Positions 1 through 5,942 of a stretch of DNA of 5,942 nucleotides are shown piece by piece. Under the pieces are notes generated by a model. It ran no database searches. It had not been told where the DNA came from and saw nothing but the letters and a program-made list of their open reading frames with translations. The translations under genes were made by a program, and so were the position numbers. Source of the stretch: a bacterium (GTDB taxonomy: Bacteria > Planctomycetota > JACOTG01 > JAUIME01). The stretch covers positions 1 through 5,942 of the forward strand of contig JAUIME010000349.1 of NCBI GenBank assembly GCA_030433195.1. The letters are read 5' to 3'. Numbering within the stretch: position 1 is the stretch's first letter; every line of letters begins with the position of its first letter.

Positions 1-1791
1 GGTCGCCACCTCGGCGTCGCTGGGGGACTCGAACGGTTGCCCGTTCGCCTGCGCCGCCGCGCGCGCGGTCTCCATCTGCCGGACGGCATCCGTGACCGTA
101 ACGACTTCTTCCTGGACGGCAACGGCATCTTGCAGGAGACCGACCCAGTTCTTCAGCGCGTCTTCGATCGCCGCATGCACCGCCGTGAGACGTTCGGCGG
201 CTTGGCGCTCCGCGACGATCGCCGCGGCCGCGACACCCGCCGGATCGGCCACGATGTCTCTCGCCGACGTCGCGTGCTCGGTCGCGACGGTCCCCTCGGT
301 CGCCGCGAATCGCAGCGCCTCGAGCAAGCGCTCGTCCGCGGACGGGAGCTCCGCCTCTTCTTCCGGCACGCCGGTAGCCGCGCTCGGATCGTCCGCGGCG
401 GTCGAATCACCGCCCGGGTTCGCGTCGGCCGCGGCGTCCGGCGCTGCCGCCGCCGCATCGAGCTGCGACTGCAACTCGGTCGCGAACGCATCGCTCACGA
501 GGGCCACCCGACCCGCGCGCTCGACCGTCGTCACGGCTCGCGGCATGAGCTGCTCGCGCACGTCGACGGTGAGAGGATCGGAACGTTCGGTCTCAGCGAG
601 AAGCCGTGCGGCGCCTTCCGCCGCCACGAGCGCCATTCGCTCGAGCCCCGTCATCGGATCGACACGGATCAACGCCGCCGCGATCGGATCTTCCACGACC
701 TCGGAGGCGAGTTCGAGTTCGGCGAGCTCCGCGTCGGAGAGTGCCTTCTCCTCGAGCGCGGCGACCGTCTGCTCGTTCATCGTCGCCGCGAACGTCGCAG
801 TTTGCAGCGCGCTCGCGTAGTCCTCGGCCGAACGGGACGGCGGCGGAGCCCCGGCTCCGCCCGGCGCGCCGGGCATGCCCCCCGGACCTCCGCCAGGGAC
901 TCCTCCGGGCCCCGGTCCCGCCGCCGTAGCCGCGGCTTGTTCGGCCCGATCCCGCAGGTCTGCGAGCAGCGCGAGCACTTCGTCGGCGGTCTCGGCAAAC
1001 TCGGTCTTCGACTCGATGAGTTCGCTCGCCAACGCGATCCGCGCCTCGTCGCCGAGATCCCGAGCTCTTGCGTCCGCGAGCTTGGCCACGAGTTGGCGCT
1101 CGCCGTCGAGCCATTCCTTCAAGAGCTCCACGACGTCGGGCGACGACTCGGGCTCTTCGGCCTCGTCTTGCGCGAGCCGATCCTGAATCTCCTTGATGCG
1201 AATGCGCACCACCTCGAGATTGTGCGCCGCGTCGAGTTTGGCGACGTCCCGCGAAGCCGAGCCTCGAAGACCCCGGACGCGGTCGATCACGTCTTCGTAG
1301 TGCTCGGCCGCCGCTTCGAGCGTCGCGATCGCACCTTCCGGATCGTCCCCGGCTTGCACCATGCCCCGCCGATACGCATTGTTGCCGAGATTGTAGAGGA
1401 TCTTGCGCTCGAGCCCCTCTTGGCCGCGCAGCAGGAGTAGCGCGTCGCGATAGTGCTCGGCGGCCGCCTCGTACTCCCCGAGTCGGTGCGCGACGTTGCC
1501 GAGGTTGTAGAGGATCTCGGCCGACTCCTCTCGACTCGCGAGCGCTTCTTCGTAAGCCGTCCGCGCCGCCTCGTACTCCCCTGCATCGTACTTCGCATTG
1601 CCGGCGGCAACGCGCTCGACGCTCGTCGTCGCCGCCACCGCACCGCACGGCGACAGGACCGCGAGGCCCACGAAGAACGCAACGAGCGAAACCGCGAACC
1701 GCGCAGCCACATGGAATCGCCGCGGACTCCGGCGCGTCTCGCACGCGGTCGGATCGTTTATCGCAATCGTGTAAGCAGCCGGCTTCGTCAT
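1..1791 (-). CDS. BatC-type TPR protein with long Ala-rich C-terminal region, 3' end off-window
   Basis: The frame is open from ATG 1791 to the window edge: 597 codons, no stop seen. A basic n-region (RRSPRR, 20-25) precedes a hydrophobic segment (32-46) and an A-V-A site at 51-53, so this is probably a secretion signal or anchor. TPR-like units follow at about 58-84, 91-121 and 128-169; the last carries extra residues. Signature residues are GNAKYDAGEYEAA, YNLGNVAHRLGEYEAA and YNLGNNAYRRG. A DAAHNLEVVRIRIK stretch (187-200) matches the N-L-E-x-V motif that closes TPR regions in BatC-type proteins. Beyond this lie charged helices (200-290), a Gly/Pro hinge (292-318), an Ala/Glu-rich helical block (319-444), an acidic Ala-rich linker (446-484) and another helical block (485-597). 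I recognise no domain after residue 210. The start overlaps the batB stop as ATGA, with AGGAG 10 bases upstream. The TPR part is a likely interaction scaffold for the VWA proteins; the C-terminal function is unknown. Confidence 0.88.
   Translation of the reverse strand, partial: MTKPAAYTIAINDPTACETRRSPRRFHVAARFAVSLVAFFVGLAVLSPCGAVAATTSVERVAAGNAKYDAGEYEAARTAYEEALASREESAEILYNLGNVAHRLGEYEAAAEHYRDALLLLRGQEGLERKILYNLGNNAYRRGMVQAGDDPEGAIATLEAAAEHYEDVIDRVRGLRGSASRDVAKLDAAHNLEVVRIRIKEIQDRLAQDEAEEPESSPDVVELLKEWLDGERQLVAKLADARARDLGDEARIALASELIESKTEFAETADEVLALLADLRDRAEQAAATAAGPGPGGVPGGGPGGMPGAPGGAGAPPPSRSAEDYASALQTATFAATMNEQTVAALEEKALSDAELAELELASEVVEDPIAAALIRVDPMTGLERMALVAAEGAARLLAETERSDPLTVDVREQLMPRAVTTVERAGRVALVSDAFATELQSQLDAAAAAPDAAADANPGGDSTAADDPSAATGVPEEEAELPSADERLLEALRFAATEGTVATEHATSARDIVADPAGVAAAAIVAERQAAERLTAVHAAIEDALKNWVGLLQDAVAVQEEVVTVTDAVRQMETARAAAQANGQPFESPSDAEVAT
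842..880. repeat. Cluster of three DNA palindromes in the Gly/Pro hinge
   Basis: Three perfect inverted repeats are packed into 39 bases. The first is a 9-base stem (842-850 with 853-861) separated by two bases. The second is a 16-base palindrome at 859-874, with centre GGCGCGCC. The third is a 10-base palindrome at 871-880. They lie within codons of the Gly/Pro-rich hinge of the TPR protein, so they may simply reflect GC-rich Gly, Pro and Ala codons. The mRNA could fold strongly here. Confidence 0.65.
1381..1517 (-). repeat. Near-identical 23-base direct repeat encoding the YNLGN helix
   Basis: Positions 1381-1403 and 1495-1517 match at 22 of 23 bases and are 114 bases (38 codons) apart. 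Both encode ILYNLGN (residues 93-99 and 131-137). The 38-residue offset shows that the segment between these helices is four residues longer than a standard 34-residue TPR. Confidence 0.8.
1463..1581 (-). repeat. Direct repeat with exact TPR period (two 17-base copies)
   Basis: The 17-base string at 1463-1479 is repeated without change at 1565-1581, 102 bases away. That is exactly 34 codons, the length of one tetratricopeptide unit. Both copies encode the GEYEAA turn (residues 71-76 and 105-110). This is an internal repeat of the TPR gene, not a mobile or regulatory repeat. Confidence 0.8.
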
Positions 1792-2873
1792 GATGTCGTG
1801 TCTCCTGCAGCCTTGAAGACGACCGGCTTCGGCGCCGATTCCGCCGGGGTCGCCGCCGTGAAGGCCACGGGCCTTCGTCGCGCACGGCCGGCGCGCTCGC
1901 TGAGGCACCACTCGATCACGAGCAAGACGAGTGCGAGCGCGAGCGGTCCCTGATACCACTCCTTCCACACGCGCGTTTCCTTCGACTCGCCTTCACGCTC
2001 GTCCGCAGTCGCGATCGCATGGAGGTAGAGATCGCCGAGGTCGCCCGTCTTCGTGCCGACGTTCACGTAGCGCCCCTCGGGATGCGTGAACGCGATCTCG
2101 CGCAGCAGTTCTTCGTTCAATCCCGACACCACCGAATCGCCGCGATAGCGGACGCCCGGCAACGTCGTCCCCGCCGGATCGCCGAGCCCGACCGTGAAGA
2201 CGCGCGCTCCCTGCCGAACCGCCTCTTGCGCGGCCTCGATCGGGAACGAGTCTTGGTCGTCGCCATCACTGATGAGCACGATGTCCTTGTACGTACCCTC
2301 GATGCCGTAGAACACCCGGTCGGTCGCAACGCGAATCGCGTCGCCGATATTCGTGCCGCCGCGCGCGACGGTTTCGACGTCGACGCGCTCCAGGTGCGTC
2401 AGAAAGCTGAAGTGATTGTGCGTGAGCGGACAGCGCATCGACGCGGTGCCCGCGAACACGACGAGCGCCACGCGGTCGCCCTGCATCCGCTCTACGGCGT
2501 CCGCGATCATGATCTTCGCACGCTCGAGCCGGTTCGGGGCGAGGTCGGTCGCGAGCATGCTCTTCGAAACATCGAGCAAGAAGACGACGTCGCGTCCCGA
2601 ACGGCGCACCTCCTCGATCGTCGGGTTCCCCTGTGGACGCCACAACGTCACCGTTAGCGCCACGAACGCGAGAAGCACGAGAATCGACTTGGCGATGCGC
2701 CGCCCCAGGCTCGACGCGTCGAGCAGGTGCCGAAGCGTCGGCGCTTGCGCGAATCGTTCGAGAGCGCGCCCCTTCCACACCTGATACACCGCGAACAGGA
2801 GGCCCATGGGCACCACGCCGAACACGACCCAATACCACTGCGCGAAGTCTTCAAGCCGGAAGATGCCATCCAT
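1788..2873 (-). CDS. batB: BatB-type membrane-anchored VWA protein
   Basis: A 361-residue paralogue of the preceding VWA protein. Membrane helices lie at about 15-33, 60-77 (then WRPQG) and 309-324. The VWA domain lies between about 93 and 290, with a full MIDAS: D101-V-S-K-S105, T174 (RGGTNIGDAI) and D203 (LISDGDDQD). Other family marks are NRLERAK (114-120), GDRVALVVFAG (132-142), a GVRYRG stretch and the terminal EWYQGPLALAL (305-315) seen in BatA/BatB proteins. The C-terminal tail (327-361) is Arg/Ala/Pro-rich and probably disordered. The reading frame stays open 26 codons upstream (to 2951), but those codons overlap the batA 3' end. The start at 2873 is preferred because GGAGGG lies 7 bases upstream, it forms TGATG with the batA stop, and the family N-terminus begins just ahead of the first helix. 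The stop overlaps the TPR gene start as ATGA. BatA and BatB-type proteins probably form a complex (inference). Confidence 0.92.
   Translation of the reverse strand: MDGIFRLEDFAQWYWVVFGVVPMGLLFAVYQVWKGRALERFAQAPTLRHLLDASSLGRRIAKSILVLLAFVALTVTLWRPQGNPTIEEVRRSGRDVVFLLDVSKSMLATDLAPNRLERAKIMIADAVERMQGDRVALVVFAGTASMRCPLTHNHFSFLTHLERVDVETVARGGTNIGDAIRVATDRVFYGIEGTYKDIVLISDGDDQDSFPIEAAQEAVRQGARVFTVGLGDPAGTTLPGVRYRGDSVVSGLNEELLREIAFTHPEGRYVNVGTKTGDLGDLYLHAIATADEREGESKETRVWKEWYQGPLALALVLLVIEWCLSERAGRARRRPVAFTAATPAESAPKPVVFKAAGDTTS
1802..1806 (-). promoter_or_regulatory. Ribosome binding site AGGAG for the TPR gene
   Basis: AGGAG on the minus strand, 10 bases before ATG 1791 and inside the 3' end of batB. 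The spacing is slightly long, but together with the ATGA overlap it supports this start. Confidence 0.6.
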
Positions 2874-3928
2874 CACGGAACCCTCCGAAACACGGTGCAT
2901 CCCAGCAACACTTCGAGCACGAGGCATACGATCGCGCCGAGCACCGGCCACACGAACAGCTCGTGATACCGCCGGAACGTCTCCGCGAACTCGGTGCGTT
3001 CGAGCTCGTCGATCGTCTCGTAGATCCGCTCGAGCGACTCACCGTCGGTCGCTTCCTGGAACATCCCGCCCGTCGCCTCGGCGACGTATTCGATCTGGCG
3101 CGTGTCGATGCGATTGCTCTGCATCGAGAAGAACCCGCGCCGTTGATCGCTTTCTCCCGTGATCGCGACCGAGTAGATCTTGATGCCGTTCTCCTTGGCA
3201 AACTCGGCCACCTCGCGGAAGGAATGGGTTTCGAGACCGCTCGATTGTTCGCCGTCGGTCAGTACGATCACGATCTTCGAGAGGATCCGATACTCGTCCT
3301 CCCGGCCGTAGGTCTCCCGCACGAAGTCGTCGGCGACGATGAGCGACAGAACGGCCTGGTACAGCGCGTCACTGATGTTCGTCGCGTTCTCGATCTCGTT
3401 CTCGGCCGGCGTCAGGCTCTCGATGAACCCGACGAGGCCGCCGTGGTCGAGCGTGAGCGGGCACTCTTCTTCGGCGAAGCGCGCGAACGTCGTGAGCCCG
3501 ATCATGTCGTTCGGCCGACCCTCGAGTTCGTCATCGTCGCCGAGCACGAATCGCTTGAAGACGCGCTTGACGACGTCGAGCCGCGGCATCCATTGCCCTT
3601 CGAACCGCATGCGGTTGTCTTGCATGCTTCCCGATCGGTCCGCGACCATCTGAATCGCGATCCCGCTGGTTTTGATCTGGGTGATCTCGTCGCCTTGGCG
3701 CGGCCGCGCGAGCGCGAACAACACGCATGCGATCGCGAGCACTCGCAGTGCGGGCACGATCCATCGTAGGCGCGCGCGCATCGGAGTCGGCAACGCGTCG
3801 AACGCTCCCGTCGACGAGAATCGAACCGCACCCGTGCGGCGCCCGAATCGGCGACCGAGCAGCATCACGATGAGAACGACAACCGCGGCGACGGCCGCCG
3901 CGATCGCGGAGTACGGCTCAAACTCCAT
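2873..3928 (-). CDS. batA: BatA-type membrane-anchored VWA protein
   Basis: A 351-residue membrane protein. An N-terminal helix (about 7-24) precedes a basic loop, a second helix lies at about 56-74 (ending ALARPRQ), the VWA domain spans roughly 88-300, and a C-terminal helix lies at about 328-346. This is the BatA/BatB family layout, which holds the VWA domain next to the inner membrane. The MIDAS is complete: D97-R-S-G-S101, T183 (NATNIS) and D225 (VLTDGE). After the first motif there is an insertion (103-117) and an LEGRPND..GLTTF stretch (135-148) like the VWA proteins I associate with Planctomycetota. The frame extends 14 codons upstream, but I chose ATG 3928 because GGAGGT lies 5 bases before it and because the protein then begins directly ahead of the first membrane helix. 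It overlaps the upstream gene by 11 bases. Its stop shares one base with the batB start (TGATG). The symbol is by family and position. Confidence 0.9.
   Translation of the reverse strand: MEFEPYSAIAAAVAAVVVLIVMLLGRRFGRRTGAVRFSSTGAFDALPTPMRARLRWIVPALRVLAIACVLFALARPRQGDEITQIKTSGIAIQMVADRSGSMQDNRMRFEGQWMPRLDVVKRVFKRFVLGDDDELEGRPNDMIGLTTFARFAEEECPLTLDHGGLVGFIESLTPAENEIENATNISDALYQAVLSLIVADDFVRETYGREDEYRILSKIVIVLTDGEQSSGLETHSFREVAEFAKENGIKIYSVAITGESDQRRGFFSMQSNRIDTRQIEYVAEATGGMFQEATDGESLERIYETIDELERTEFAETFRRYHELFVWPVLGAIVCLVLEVLLGCTVFRRVP
2881..2886 (-). promoter_or_regulatory. Ribosome binding site GGAGGG for batB
   Basis: GGAGGG on the minus strand, 7 bases before ATG 2873 and inside the last codons of batA. 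It decides the batB start against the longer reading frame that begins at 2951. Confidence 0.75.
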
Positions 3929-5108
3929 GAGCCACCTCCCGATTCTCCGACTCGGCCCCCTGCCCGGCATGGGGCTCGGAACTGCGCGTGACGAACGACC
4001 GCGTCACCTCGATCGTCCGGGCGATCTCGTCCTCGCCGGGCGCGTACTTCGCGAACTTGACTTGGTCGCAGTGCTCGAGGAAGCGTCGCAACAGGTCTTT
4101 CGTCTCGGCATCGAACCGTGTCTCGTGGACGAGCTCGGCCAGGAACTCCTCCGTCGTCTCCTCGGCCGCACGCAACCCGAACTCTCCTTCGATGAACTCG
4201 CGCAGGATCGCGCAGATCTCGAAGTAGAACTCCTGCACTTGACCCGCTTCGAGGAGGCGGCGCCCTTCGAGTTCGTCGAGCGCCGCGAGCGCGGACTCGC
4301 GCGGCGACCGACGCGGCGCAACCGGCGCCGTGTCGACTCGTCGGCCCAGCATGCGCCGAAGAATCAGCACCAGGAGCGTCAGCGCCACCCCCGCCGCCGC
4401 GGCGATCATCACCCAAGGAGGCCCGGACGCGCTCGGCTCGGGCTCGAGCTCTGCGGGATCCTCGAGATCGCGGATATCGAGCTCGGCCGACGCCGCCGCG
4501 GTCAACGACTCGACCCGGATCGGAACCGGCTCGACATCGATCGTGTAGCGCTTCGGCGCGCCGTCCTCGCCAAGCTCATCGTCCGCGAGCGTGAACCCGA
4601 CCGTGATCGGCCCGAGTTCGTAGTCGCCCGAAAGGAATGGCTCGATCTCGAGCGACACGGTGGCGCGCAATCGCCCGTCGTCGCCGAGCACGGGCCCGTC
4701 CTTTTCGTAGTCGCGAATCGAGAACGGTTCGATCGCGATCTCGTCGATCGTGGGCAGCTCGAGTCGCACGTCTTCGCGCGCATCGAGCAGGATGCGAAGC
4801 ATCGTCGTGTCCGCGATCGTGATCGTCTCGTCGACGAGGCCGACACGTGCGATGACCGGTCCCTTCACGGCCTCGCGCTCGACGGCGAACGCACCCGATC
4901 CACCGGATTCGCGGCCCGACTCCCGACTCGACTCCGCCGTGTCGCCTCCACACCCGGCGAGGCCCCCGAGAATCGCGAACGCGATCATGCCGACCACGAG
5001 CCCGGCGCGGACGAACGCCGCTGTCGAGCCGTTCGCGCGCGCCGCGCCGTCGGCGTCAGCGGGCATGGGCGCCACCGAACCGGGGAATGTCGTCGCGCGC
5101 GTCTTCAT
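3918..5108 (-). CDS. BatD/DUF4381-like membrane lipoprotein
   Basis: A 396-residue protein with a bipartite layout. Residues 33-53 form a hydrophobic signal ending in a lipobox L50-A51-G52-C53, so it is probably a lipoprotein acylated at C53. A Ser/Gly/Glu-rich spacer (54-73) leads to a beta-rich extracytoplasmic part (about 80-200, with alternating polar and hydrophobic residues and ending in VEPVPIRVES). One membrane helix follows (about 232-250), then Arg-rich residues, then a helical cytoplasmic domain (270-375). That domain carries the family hallmarks FYFEICAILREFIEGEFGLRA (294-314), ETTEEFL (317-323) and CDQVKFAKYAP (347-357), typical of BatD C-termini and DUF4381-annotated proteins. 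Full BatD proteins are usually larger, with several beta domains; this one is small. The start at 5108 overlaps the upstream stop as ATGA, with only a weak GAGAAG ribosome site (5114-5119). The n-region before the signal is long, so a start further in, such as M15, is possible. Probable role: partner or anchor for the VWA proteins. Confidence 0.85.
   Translation of the reverse strand: MKTRATTFPGSVAPMPADADGAARANGSTAAFVRAGLVVGMIAFAILGGLAGCGGDTAESSRESGRESGGSGAFAVEREAVKGPVIARVGLVDETITIADTTMLRILLDAREDVRLELPTIDEIAIEPFSIRDYEKDGPVLGDDGRLRATVSLEIEPFLSGDYELGPITVGFTLADDELGEDGAPKRYTIDVEPVPIRVESLTAAASAELDIRDLEDPAELEPEPSASGPPWVMIAAAAGVALTLLVLILRRMLGRRVDTAPVAPRRSPRESALAALDELEGRRLLEAGQVQEFYFEICAILREFIEGEFGLRAAEETTEEFLAELVHETRFDAETKDLLRRFLEHCDQVKFAKYAPGEDEIARTIEVTRSFVTRSSEPHAGQGAESENREVAHGV
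3934..3939 (-). promoter_or_regulatory. Ribosome binding site GGAGGT for batA
   Basis: GGAGGT on the minus strand, 5 bases before ATG 3928 and inside the 3' end of the BatD-like gene. It is the reason to prefer this start over the ATG 14 codons further upstream (3970), and it allows initiation independent of read-through from the gene before. Confidence 0.75.
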
Positions 5109-5942
5109 CGTCGCTTCTCGCGCTTGCGGAAGAACTTCAGCAGGGTCTGCACGTAAGGCTTCTCGGTGTCGATCTCGATGAGGTCGACGCCCTCGGACCG
5201 GAATCGCTCGCGCCGCGCATCGACGGTCGCGTTCGACGCGCGCTCGAACTCTCGGCGCAACGCGCGGCTCCCCGTGTCGACGACGATCCGGCGTCCGGTC
5301 TCGGCATCCTCGAGCTCGAGGAGCCCCGCGCCCGGGAGCGCACGCTCGCGCGGATCGAGCACCGAGACGGCGATGAGATCGTGCCGCTGCGCCGACATCC
5401 GCAGATCGCGGTCGTACGCCTCGGCCATGAAGTCGGACACCAGGAACGCCACGGTCTTTCGCTTGGCGACCTGATTGAGGAACTCGAGCGCCGCCGCGAT
5501 GTCGGTACCCTTGTGCGCAGGCTCGAAGAACAGCAACTCGCGAATCACGCGGAGCACGTGGTTCTTGCCCTTCTTCGGCGGCATGTACTTCTCGACGCGA
5601 TCGGTGAACAGCAGCAGCCCGACCTTGTCGTTGTTCTTGATGGCCGAGAACGCGAGCACGGCGCAGAACTCCGCAATCACGTCCTTCTTCAGCTTGTCGA
5701 GGCTCCCGAAGCGGCCCGACGCCGACACGTCCACGACGAGCATCACCGTGAGCTCACGCTCCTCGACGAAACTCTTCACGAACGGGTGCCCCATCCGCGC
5801 CGTCACGTTCCAGTCGATCGTGCGGATCTCGTCGCCGGGCTGGTACTCGCGTACCTCGTCGAACTCCATGCCGCGTCCCTTGAACACGGAGTGGTATTCG
5901 CCGGCGAGAACGTCGTTCACCATCCGATCCGTGTAGATCTCG
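5105..5942 (-). CDS. DUF58 domain protein with VWA-like fold, 5' end truncated by window edge
   Basis: Cytoplasmic DUF58 protein, a family usually encoded beside a MoxR AAA+ ATPase and thought to act with it; no enzymatic activity is established. The frame is open to the window edge, and the six visible codons before the first ATG (5923) read E-I-Y-T-D-R. They align with the conserved segment that precedes LVND.LAGEYHS in the family, so that ATG is internal and the true start lies beyond 5942; I estimate 15-30 residues are missing. Counting from that Met, the family signature is at residues 14-57 (FKGRGMEF, REYQPGDEIRTIDWN, then VEERE). A MIDAS-like motif D65-V-S-A-S69 follows, with T140 (KGTDI) and D164 (VSDF) as likely further metal ligands. 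There is no signal peptide or membrane segment. The C-terminus is basic (KFFRKREKRR). The stop overlaps the next start as ATGA, which suggests coupled translation. Confidence 0.93.
   Translation of the reverse strand, partial: EIYTDRMVNDVLAGEYHSVFKGRGMEFDEVREYQPGDEIRTIDWNVTARMGHPFVKSFVEERELTVMLVVDVSASGRFGSLDKLKKDVIAEFCAVLAFSAIKNNDKVGLLLFTDRVEKYMPPKKGKNHVLRVIRELLFFEPAHKGTDIAAALEFLNQVAKRKTVAFLVSDFMAEAYDRDLRMSAQRHDLIAVSVLDPRERALPGAGLLELEDAETGRRIVVDTGSRALRREFERASNATVDARRERFRSEGVDLIEIDTEKPYVQTLLKFFRKREKRR

Noticed and set aside
842..880. Palindromes as an intrinsic terminator
   Set aside because: There is no T-run on either strand after the stems, and they lie in the middle of an open coding frame.
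37..1440. 467-codon plus-strand open frame opposite the TPR gene
   Set aside because: The translation is Arg/His-rich with no recognisable domain. It is the mirror of a high-GC coding strand, where opposite-strand stops are rare, and the minus frame has a clear TPR protein.
1642..1656. Possible lipobox L-S-P-C at residues 46-49 of the TPR protein
   Set aside because: Proline directly before the cysteine is disfavoured for signal peptidase II, and an A-V-A site follows closely; an ordinary signal or membrane anchor is likelier.
593..1885. 430-codon minus-strand open frame in another phase of the TPR gene
   Set aside because: Almost entirely Arg/Gly/Ala, lacks any domain, and overlaps the TPR-encoding frame that has a signal-like N-terminus, TPR signatures and a ribosome site.
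2633..3769. 378-codon plus-strand open frame opposite batA and batB
   Set aside because: Same compositional artefact; it spans the junction of two strongly conserved VWA genes.
3672..5156. 494-codon plus-strand open frame opposite the BatD-like gene
   Set aside because: It crosses three well-supported minus-strand genes, is Arg-rich and low in complexity, and has no family resemblance.
1..5942. Promoters, RNA genes, CRISPR, insertion sequences or attachment sites
   Set aside because: The window is coding throughout with overlapping genes. I saw no tRNA or rRNA-like stretch, no terminal inverted repeats with a transposase, and no regularly spaced repeats other than the TPR-encoding ones.

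Overview
The window is a dense run of five genes, all on the minus strand, from a high-GC Gram-negative bacterium. Transcription runs from the right edge (5942) to the left edge (1). In order, the genes encode a DUF58 protein (5' end off-window), a small BatD/DUF4381-like membrane lipoprotein, two membrane-anchored von Willebrand factor A (VWA) proteins of the BatA and BatB type, and a secreted or membrane-tethered tetratricopeptide-repeat (TPR) protein of the BatC type (3' end off-window). This is the core of a Bat ('Bacteroides aerotolerance'-type) MoxR/VWA operon. The MoxR AAA+ ATPase that normally heads such operons would lie just beyond position 5942.

There are no intergenic gaps. Each stop codon overlaps the next start: ATGA (4 bases) at 5105-5108, an 11-base overlap at 3918-3928, TGATG (1 base shared) at 2873, and ATGA at 1788-1791. 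Clear Shine-Dalgarno sequences precede the last three starts. I see no promoter, terminator, RNA gene, mobile element or CRISPR array. The operon promoter and terminator must lie outside the window.

Inferred working model: a MoxR ATPase (off-window) acts with the cytoplasmic DUF58 protein. BatA- and BatB-like proteins display metal-dependent VWA domains beside the membrane. The BatD-like protein has an extracytoplasmic beta-rich part, one membrane helix and a cytoplasmic helical domain. The TPR protein supplies a protein-interaction scaffold. The biochemical role of Bat systems is unsettled; stress or oxygen tolerance and cell-envelope maintenance have been proposed in Bacteroides, Francisella and Leptospira.

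Taxonomy is inference only. The BatA-like VWA domain (D-R-S-G-S motif followed by an insertion and an 'LEGRxND..GL.TF' stretch) and the gene order resemble Planctomycetota proteins as I remember them. Another high-GC Gram-negative lineage cannot be excluded. The least ordinary parts are the BatC-type protein, with a long Ala-rich C-terminal region of unknown function and a Gly/Pro hinge encoded by a cluster of DNA palindromes, and the unusually small BatD-like lipoprotein.
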